From NCBI GenBank assembly GCA_025057245.1, contig JANWYC010000086.1, positions 1 to 5,379 of the forward strand: a stretch of 5,379 nt of DNA, in the 5' to 3' direction. Each line of letters begins with the position of its first letter. The stretch's first letter is position 1. The position numbers and the translations under genes were made by a program. Below are positions 1-4,066 of the stretch, in pieces. Below the pieces are notes generated by a model. It searched no databases, had not been told where the DNA came from, and saw only the letters and a program-made list of their open reading frames with translations. Origin of the DNA: Aquificaceae bacterium. GTDB lineage: Bacteria; Aquificota; Aquificia; Aquificales; Aquificaceae.

Positions 1-200
1 CCGTAGGCTCTCTCCACCGCGGTGTTCACCACGTGTATCATGGCTGGTGCTATCTCAGGGCCTATGCCGTCTCCTTCAATGTAGGGTATGATGGGATTGT
101 CTGGCACTTCAAGGCTCTTATCTTCCATGAGTTTTATAAAGCGCCTTTCCTTAGGAATAACCGCCTTGCCTTCCCAAGCGTAAACGTTATCCCACTTCAT
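1..200 (-). CDS. icd: NADP-dependent isocitrate dehydrogenase, N-terminal part (cut by window edge)
   Basis: The enzyme interconverts isocitrate and 2-oxoglutarate with NADP(H) in the cytosol. In reductive-TCA autotrophs it can run in the reductive direction. Read on the minus strand from the ATG at 200, the window shows 66 residues beginning [12 protein letters not shown]. Residues 36-50 read [15 protein letters not shown], the N-terminal signature of the bacterial isocitrate/isopropylmalate dehydrogenase superfamily. The leading stretch (GKAVIP, then LEVPDNP) and the following helix ([15 protein letters not shown]) match bacterial Icd rather than isopropylmalate dehydrogenase, which normally lacks such a leader. 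The catalytic and substrate-binding residues lie beyond the window, so coenzyme choice and completeness cannot be checked. The start is supported by an AGAGGT ribosome site. The gene lies downstream of the oxidoreductase on the same strand, but 207 bases away, so it probably has its own promoter. Confidence 0.93.
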   Translation of the reverse strand, partial: MKWDNVYAWEGKAVIPKERRFIKLMEDKSLEVPDNPIIPYIEGDGIGPEIAPAMIHVVNTAVERAY

Positions 201-206
201 CCTTTT

Positions 207-212
207 ACCTCT
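207..212 (-). promoter_or_regulatory. Shine-Dalgarno site of icd
   Basis: On the minus strand this reads AGAGGT, six bases before the icd ATG, which is normal spacing. It fixes the icd start. An A/T-rich stretch lies just upstream (about 225-260) and includes TAAAAT at 230-225 and TATATT at 252-247. Either could be a -10 box, but neither has a convincing -35 partner, so no icd promoter is called. Confidence 0.75.
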
Positions 213-317
213 TAGTTTTTTACCATTTTACCATAAACTGCGCAAAAATATATGCTAAAAAACATAAACCAATTCTTGCGTCCAAAAATGCCCTTCCGTG
301 CTCCACGCTCCGCCACT

Positions 318-400
318 TCAGAGTTCAAGCTTGACCTTCGCCTCTGAGGAGAAGTCAGAGTAAAGTTAATCTAACGTTAAGCCCCAGAAGGCTTCTCTGA
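318..400. repeat. Four alternating inverted copies of TCAGAG/CTCTGA in the spacer between icd and the oxidoreductase
   Basis: The plus strand carries TCAGAG (318-323), CTCTGA (342-347), TCAGAG (355-360) and CTCTGA (395-400). Each neighbouring pair can form a stem. The middle pair gives a perfect 6-bp hairpin with a 7-base loop (342-360). The first pair extends to 8 bp with one G-T wobble (316-323 with 342-349) and encloses the 10-base palindrome TCAAGCTTGA (325-334). The last pair encloses a small hairpin, AAGCC/GGCTT (379-394). The middle hairpin excludes the two outer ones. This part of the spacer is richer in G and C than the A/T-rich 201-287 stretch beside icd, as a structured RNA in a thermophile might be. 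No T-run follows at terminator distance, so it is not called a terminator. An attenuator-like leader for icd, a small RNA, an operator or chance are all open. Confidence 0.4.
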
Positions 401-411
401 TAAAAAATCAG
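397..411. repeat. Short perfect inverted repeat over the oxidoreductase stop codon
   Basis: CTGAT, five A residues, then ATCAG on the plus strand forms a 5-bp stem that covers the TGA stop (410-408) of the oxidoreductase. On the mRNA the loop is five U residues. The stem is short and A/T-rich and has no U-tract after it, so it is a poor intrinsic terminator, especially at high temperature. It could mark the 3' end of the transcript, but this is weak. No better terminator was found for the lysyl-tRNA synthetase/oxidoreductase operon. Confidence 0.2.
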
Positions 412-1139
412 TCGTATTTTTCCTTCTTTATGCTATGTTTATCCACGCCCAGCTCTGCGAGAATGTTTGCCATATCGTCCACAAACTTAGGTGGTCCACA
501 AAGGTAGTAGAGGCTATTAGGTATATCCTGAACCTCCTTCCTTACCATGTCCGCGTTTATCCTGCCAGTGTAGCCTTTCCAGTTTGGGGGGTGAGAACGG
601 GTAAGGGTGTGAACCACCTTTATGTTAGGGTGCTTTTCCATGTCTTGGAGCTCTTCTCTGTATATTATCTCCTCGTAGTGAGTGTTGGAGTATAGCAAGG
701 TTGCTCTAACATGCTCAAGTTTTGCGGAGATTATGTATCTCAACATACACATGAGAGGCACTATGCCACTACCCGCACCCAGTAGAACTAACTTTGTTCC
801 CATCTCTGGAACCCACACAAACTTACCGTAAGGTCCTTTTATGAGAAATTGCTCTCCTTCCTTTGTCTCTTCCGTAAGAACCACGGAGGCTCTTCCGTCA
901 GGGACTTTTTTAACGGTAAGCTCAAGGGTGTCTTTCTGTGTAGGTGAGCTTGCTATGGAGTATGCCCTTTTGAGAATCTCACCTTTGTATGGCACGTTTA
1001 GCATCACATACTGACCGGGGTAGAAATCAAAGTTCAGACCGTTAAGGTCAAACACCAAGGTTTTTGTGGTAGGCGTCTCGGTTATAACCTTTACAACCTC
1101 AGCCTTGAACTCCCTTATCTGTTTCTTCTCAAGCTCCAT
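408..1139 (-). CDS. FAD-dependent NAD(P)H oxidoreductase, ferredoxin-NADP reductase fold
   Basis: A 243-residue soluble flavoprotein that should move electrons between NAD(P)H and a one-electron carrier such as ferredoxin. Residues 8-105 form the FAD-binding barrel, with RAYSIASSP at 58-66 (the RxYS flavin motif) and GPYG at 102-105. Residues 115-243 form the NAD(P)-binding domain, with GAGSGIVPL at 121-129, LLYSN at 148-152, YREEL at 160-164 and YLCGPP at 212-217. A near-terminal Tyr (242) could stack on the flavin as in other reductases, by inference. There is no cysteine cluster for a 2Fe-2S domain, so it is a stand-alone reductase rather than an oxygenase-type fusion. NADH versus NADPH preference and the true partner cannot be read from sequence. 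It lies one base after the lysyl-tRNA synthetase stop, with a strong ribosome site inside that gene's end, so the two are co-transcribed. A functional link to lysylation is not evident. Confidence 0.9.
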   Translation of the reverse strand: MELEKKQIREFKAEVVKVITETPTTKTLVFDLNGLNFDFYPGQYVMLNVPYKGEILKRAYSIASSPTQKDTLELTVKKVPDGRASVVLTEETKEGEQFLIKGPYGKFVWVPEMGTKLVLLGAGSGIVPLMCMLRYIISAKLEHVRATLLYSNTHYEEIIYREELQDMEKHPNIKVVHTLTRSHPPNWKGYTGRINADMVRKEVQDIPNSLYYLCGPPKFVDDMANILAELGVDKHSIKKEKYD

Positions 1140-1140
1140 A

Positions 1141-2844
1141 CTACAACCTCCTTAAAGCTGGAAAAAGTATAACCTCTCTTATGGAATCCACACCCGCAAC
1201 TATCATAACCAGCCTGTCTATGCCTATGCCCTCGCCTGCGGTGGGTGGCATGCCATACTCAAGGGCGGTTATAAAGTCTTCGTCCATTTGCATAGCCTCT
1301 TCGTCCCCCATCTCATTCTCTCTCAGCTGTTGCATAAACCTATCCCTTTGGTCTATTGGGTCGTTAAGCTCCGTGTATGCGTTGGCAAGCTCTTTACCAG
1401 CCACGAACAGCTCAAACCTTTCTACCAGCTCCGGGTCTTCCCTGTGGGTCTTAGCAAGGGGCGAAAGCAGTCTGGGAAAGTCAAGAACAAAACACGGTCC
1501 CCAAAGCTCGTCCTCCACCAAAAGGTCAAAGACCTTGTCAATGAGCTTCGAGTGAGTCAGACTATCCGCCTTGGGCACTCCCACATCCCTTGCTAGCTTT
1601 CTCAAACCTTCCAAGTCTTTAACGAAAAAGTCCTTACCCTTTCCCGTCTTTTCCTTAAGAAGCTCAAAGTATTTGTATCTTCTGTATGGTGGTGTAAAGT
1701 CTATCTCTCTTCCCTTGTAGTTTACCTTGAGCGTTCCAATGGTAGAGAGTAGCACGTGAGATATGAGCCTCTCTGTAAAGTCCATAAGGTCTGTGTAGTC
1801 CCAGTAGGCTACGTAAAACTCCACCATGGTAAACTCAGGGTTATGGGTCGTATCTACGCCTTCGTTGCGAAAGTTTTTACCAAGCTCGTAAACCCTGTTA
1901 AATCCACCTACGATGAGCCTTTTGAGAAAGAGCTCTGGTGCTATCCTCAAATAAAGGTTCTGCTCTAAGTAGTTGTGGTAAGTTAGGAAAGGCTTTGCGT
2001 TGGCTCCGGAGGCCACATGCTGGAGTATGGGAGTTTCCACTTCAAGAAAACCTTCTTTGTTTAGAAAGTTCCTAACCCCTTGCACCAGCTTGCTACGGAT
2101 AAGGAATATCCTTCTTGCCTCTTCGTTGGATATAAGGTCCAAGTATCTCTGCCTGTACCTGACTTCCACATCCTTCAGCCCGTGCCACTTTTCCGGCATA
2201 GCGTGAAGGCTCTTTGCCAGCAGGGTGTAGCTCTTCACCTCAACCGTGAGCTCTCCCGTGTTTGTCCTAAAAAGCCTACCCCTTACGCCTAAAATGTCTC
2301 CAGTGTCCACCAGCTCTTCAAACTCTTTAAAGGCGTCCTCCCCCACGGTGTCCTTACTTAGGTATATCTGAATCCTACCAGTGGCGTCTTGAAGGTGTCC
2401 AAAAAGTGCCTTCCCCATGCTCCTCAGAGTTACGAGCCTTCCACCTAAGGAAACCTCCTCCCTTTCTGGCTCAAGGTCGTAAGATGACTTTAGCAGTCTT
2501 ATGCTCTGGAGCTCTCCCCCTGTTTCTAAGGAGGCATGGTAAAGACACAGCTTGCCCTCGTAGCGCCCAACTTTACCTTTAAGTGTGTATTCTTGACCAG
2601 TTTTCAACTCTTCTTCTGTAATCACAAGCATTTCAACGCCGTTCTCCGCAAGCCTTACGAGAAAACCCTCTTCTGTCTTTGAGACCCTTTTTACAGAGCC
2701 TTTTACCACCACCTCTTCTCCGTTTGTGGGTTTTTCATACTTGTTTCTCACCTCGCCTATGTAGTGGCTGACTTCAAACCTGTAAGGATAAGCCAGATTT
2801 TTTTCTCTCAGTTTTTGGAGTTTTTCCAGTCTTGTTCCTTCCAT
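1141..2844 (-). CDS. lysS: Lysyl-tRNA synthetase, class II, with an extra N-terminal OB-like domain
   Basis: This enzyme charges tRNA-Lys with lysine using ATP. Residues 1-30 (LEKLQKLREKNLAYPYRF) match the usual LysRS N-terminus. Residues 131-209 are the anticodon-binding OB domain (LGGRLVTLRSMGKALFGHLQDATGRIQIYL), followed by HGLKDVEVRYRQRYLDLISN at 221-240. Class II motif 1 is near 265-275 (GFLEVETPILQ), motif 2 at 325-342 (FRNEGVDTTHNPEFTMVE) and motif 3 at 537-547 (GEGIGIDRLVM). At 567 residues it is longer than the roughly 500 of typical bacterial LysRS. The excess lies at about 40-120, where EEVVVKGSVKRV, GFLVRLAENGVEMLVI and GQEYTLKGKVGRYEGKLCLY look like a second OB-type barrel. The ATG at 2844-2842 is the only usable start: upstream in frame there is no ATG, GTG or TTG before a stop. 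It has no Shine-Dalgarno site, and a TATAAT box lies nine bases away. It is first in an operon with the oxidoreductase. Confidence 0.97.
   Translation of the reverse strand: MEGTRLEKLQKLREKNLAYPYRFEVSHYIGEVRNKYEKPTNGEEVVVKGSVKRVSKTEEGFLVRLAENGVEMLVITEEELKTGQEYTLKGKVGRYEGKLCLYHASLETGGELQSIRLLKSSYDLEPEREEVSLGGRLVTLRSMGKALFGHLQDATGRIQIYLSKDTVGEDAFKEFEELVDTGDILGVRGRLFRTNTGELTVEVKSYTLLAKSLHAMPEKWHGLKDVEVRYRQRYLDLISNEEARRIFLIRSKLVQGVRNFLNKEGFLEVETPILQHVASGANAKPFLTYHNYLEQNLYLRIAPELFLKRLIVGGFNRVYELGKNFRNEGVDTTHNPEFTMVEFYVAYWDYTDLMDFTERLISHVLLSTIGTLKVNYKGREIDFTPPYRRYKYFELLKEKTGKGKDFFVKDLEGLRKLARDVGVPKADSLTHSKLIDKVFDLLVEDELWGPCFVLDFPRLLSPLAKTHREDPELVERFELFVAGKELANAYTELNDPIDQRDRFMQQLRENEMGDEEAMQMDEDFITALEYGMPPTAGEGIGIDRLVMIVAGVDSIREVILFPALRRL
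1146..1152 (-). promoter_or_regulatory. Shine-Dalgarno site of the oxidoreductase, inside the lysS 3' end
   Basis: On the minus strand this reads AGGAGGT, a near-perfect anti-16S match six bases before the oxidoreductase ATG (1139-1137). It is built into the last codons of lysyl-tRNA synthetase (AGG AGG TTG, then TAG). This fixes the downstream start and implies translational coupling across the one-base gap. Confidence 0.9.
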
Positions 2845-2853
2845 GAGAAAAGG

Positions 2854-2862
2854 ATTATAGCA
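2854..2862 (-). promoter_or_regulatory. Extended -10 promoter of lysS, predicted leaderless
   Basis: The minus strand reads TGCTATAAT: a perfect TATAAT (2859-2854) with a TGn extension. No good -35 lies at the expected place (GGTAAA at 2882-2877), but an extended -10 can work without one. Transcription would start around 2848-2846, two to four bases before the lysS ATG at 2844, leaving essentially no leader. This fits the absence of a Shine-Dalgarno site. The element overlaps the footprint of the opposing promoter at 2867-2875. Confidence 0.72.
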
Positions 2863-2866
2863 CTTC

Positions 2867-2875
2867 TGTTATAAT
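2867..2875 (+). promoter_or_regulatory. Extended -10 promoter of the deacetylase-like gene, predicted leaderless
   Basis: The plus strand reads TGTTATAAT: TATAAT at 2870-2875 with a TGn extension at 2867-2869. The position expected for a -35 (2847-2852, GAAAAG) is not a match. The start codon at 2883 lies seven bases after the box, about where transcription itself should begin, so the mRNA is predicted to start at or within a base of the ATG. The upstream bases are pyrimidine- and A/T-rich, with no ribosome site. Confidence 0.75.
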
Positions 2876-2882
2876 TTTTACC

Positions 2883-3812
2883 ATGAAAACAGGTTTAGTT
2901 TACGACGAAGTATACTTACAACATCACTGGAAAGGGCATCCTGAGAACAAAGACAGGCTTATAGCGATTTTTCAGGAACTGGAAAGAAGAGGTCTTACAA
3001 AAGAAGTGGTTCACATAAATCCCAGAAGGGCTAACGCTCAGGAAGTTTCCCTGAACCACGACCCCGGCTACGTTCAAGAAGTGGCGGATTTCTGCTCCGC
3101 AGGTGGTGGATACTTAGACCCAGACACTTACACCGTTCCTGCCTCTTACGACGTGGCTCTGTACGCGGTGGGTGGTGTTCTTGAAGGTATTGACAGACTT
3201 ATGAAAAAGGAGGTGGAGGCGGTTTTCTGCGCAGTTAGACCACCGGGACACCATGCGGAGTATGCAAAGGCTATGGGCTTTTGCCTCTTTAACAACATAG
3301 CCATAGGAGCTAAATACCTTCTGCAAAAAGGCTTGGAAAGGGTCTTTATCGTGGACTTTGACGCTCATCACGGCAACGGCACTCAGCATAGCTTTTACGA
3401 AGACGACAGAGTTTTTTACTTTTCATCCCACGAATATCCCTTCTACCCAGGCACGGGCTCTTGGGAGGAGAAGGGTGCGGGTAAGGGCTACGGATTTACG
3501 CACAACGAACCACTACGAGCGGGCGCGGGCGACGAGGAGTTTAAGATAGTCTACGGTGAAATCTTCCCCAAAGCATTCTTTGAATACAAGCCCCAGTTCT
3601 TGCTGGTCTCCGCAGGCTACGACGCTCATAGAGATGACCCACTAACTTATCTGAACGTTTCCATTGAAGGCTTTGGTGATTTGGTCAACAGCCTTTTGGA
3701 AAGTGCCAAGAGCCTTTCCATACCAGTGCTTTTCGCCCTTGAGGGTGGCTACAACCTGAGAGCTCTATCAGAGTGCGTAAGTTTAACAGTTCAGAAAATG
3801 CTGGAGGCGTGA
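2883..3812 (+). CDS. Histone-deacetylase-family zinc amidohydrolase (acetyl-lysine or acetylpolyamine deacetylase-like)
   Basis: A 309-residue arginase/deacetylase-fold enzyme expected to remove acyl groups from acetylated lysines or polyamines in the cytosol. The N-terminus (TGLVYDEVYLQHH, then GHPENKDRL at 18-26) is typical of bacterial class II-type members. The catalytic set is complete: the His pair in RPPGHHAE (H123, H124), zinc ligands D160 and H162 in DFDAHHGNGTQ, the third ligand D247 in SAGYDAH, and the transition-state Tyr 290 in LEGGYN. Motif order and spacing match the family, so it should be active. The true substrate cannot be read from sequence; acetoin utilisation (the acuC label often given to such genes) has no support here. 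The ATG at 2883 is forced, since no alternative start precedes the in-frame stop at 2844-2846. It has no Shine-Dalgarno site and a predicted leaderless promoter. It is divergent from lysS and coupled to the membrane-protein gene downstream. Confidence 0.93.
   Translation: MKTGLVYDEVYLQHHWKGHPENKDRLIAIFQELERRGLTKEVVHINPRRANAQEVSLNHDPGYVQEVADFCSAGGGYLDPDTYTVPASYDVALYAVGGVLEGIDRLMKKEVEAVFCAVRPPGHHAEYAKAMGFCLFNNIAIGAKYLLQKGLERVFIVDFDAHHGNGTQHSFYEDDRVFYFSSHEYPFYPGTGSWEEKGAGKGYGFTHNEPLRAGAGDEEFKIVYGEIFPKAFFEYKPQFLLVSAGYDAHRDDPLTYLNVSIEGFGDLVNSLLESAKSLSIPVLFALEGGYNLRALSECVSLTVQKMLEA
3803..3807 (+). promoter_or_regulatory. Shine-Dalgarno site of the small membrane protein
   Basis: GGAGG, five bases before the ATG at 3813, lies within the last codons of the deacetylase-like gene (CTG GAG GCG, then TGA). 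It supports translation of the short reading frame and coupling to the upstream gene. Confidence 0.8.
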
Positions 3813-4019
3813 ATGCTTAGCAAGGTAAAACACTATATTTTTCAGACTATATCCTTCGTCTTTGTGGTGTACGGTTTTTATCTTCTCTTTCTCTTTCTGC
3901 TGGACACCAGGTTGAGAGTGAGCAAGGCTTTAGCATATCCTTTTTCAATCGGTTTAACCTTAATCCTCGTCACATTTACACTTGTGTATTGGATAAAGAA
4001 AAAGAGGTTGCCTTTATAA
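3813..4019 (+). CDS. Small two-helix membrane protein, function unknown
   Basis: A 68-residue protein I do not recognise. Two strongly hydrophobic segments are visible: residues 9-30 (IFQTISFVFVVYGFYLLFLFLL) and about 40-61 (rich in Ile, Leu, Val, Phe and Thr, ending YW). They are joined by a short charged turn (DTRLRVSK), and the tail is basic (KKKR at 62-65). The basic N-terminus (K4, K6) and tail suggest a hairpin with both ends in the cytoplasm, although the loop also carries positive charge. There is no cleavable signal peptide or cysteine. Its ATG directly follows the TGA of the deacetylase-like gene, with GGAGG at proper spacing, so it is very likely a real, coupled gene. It could anchor or assist the deacetylase, but that rests only on gene order; it may simply be a lineage-specific membrane peptide. 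Confidence 0.8.
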   Translation: MLSKVKHYIFQTISFVFVVYGFYLLFLFLLDTRLRVSKALAYPFSIGLTLILVTFTLVYWIKKKRLPL

Positions 4020-4033
4020 GGTCAGTGGAAGTT

Positions 4034-4062
4034 TTGGAATGGGTTTAAAAGTTGCGTAATTA
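4034..4062 (+). promoter_or_regulatory. Weak candidate promoter for topA
   Basis: TTGGAA (4034-4039), a 17-base spacer and TAATTA (4057-4062) have promoter-like spacing in the 47-base gap before topA, but the -10 match is poor. If used, transcription would begin near the topA ATG at 4067, again giving a leaderless message. The only purine run, AGGG at 4062-4065, is one base from the ATG, too close to act as a ribosome site. Readthrough from the deacetylase-like operon is an equal alternative, as no terminator is visible in the gap. Confidence 0.25.
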
Positions 4063-4066
4063 GGGC

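Larger units (their letters stand above)
2854..2875. repeat. 22-base near-perfect palindrome containing both divergent -10 boxes
   Basis: ATTATAGCA, four bases (CTTC), then TGTTATAAT: nine-base inverted arms with a single mismatch (G against T in the TGn spacer position). The two arms are the two opposing extended -10 elements, so the symmetry follows directly from promoter geometry. It could additionally serve as an operator for a dimeric regulator, but nothing else in the sequence shows that. Confidence 0.8.

Noticed and set aside
284..312. Possible intrinsic terminator on the minus strand: CGTG/CACG stem (297-307) followed by a T-run (288-284).
   Set aside because: The stem is only 4 bp, and the T-run starts about eight bases after it; too weak and too far apart.
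288..347. A 19-codon reading frame on the plus strand (ATG at 288, TGA at 345-347) inside the icd upstream spacer.
   Set aside because: It has no ribosome site and no recognisable similarity, and it overlaps the inverted-repeat block; short frames like this occur by chance.
435..695. An 86-residue plus-strand reading frame opposite the oxidoreductase.
   Set aside because: It is fully antisense to a well-supported gene with intact motifs and has no ribosome site or recognisable domain; it is a shadow frame.
1181..2292. Several plus-strand reading frames of 68-124 residues opposite lysS.
   Set aside because: They are Ser- and Leu-rich translations antisense to a clear lysyl-tRNA synthetase, with no initiation signals; shadow frames.
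3114..3389. A 91-residue minus-strand reading frame within the deacetylase-like gene.
   Set aside because: It is antisense to a gene with a complete active site and has no supporting signals.
2883..3812. Reading the deacetylase-like gene as acuC of an acetoin utilisation cluster.
   Set aside because: No acetoin genes lie nearby, and the motifs only define the wider deacetylase family.
4020..4066. Possible terminator between the small membrane protein and topA.
   Set aside because: No inverted repeat of useful length followed by a T-run was found.
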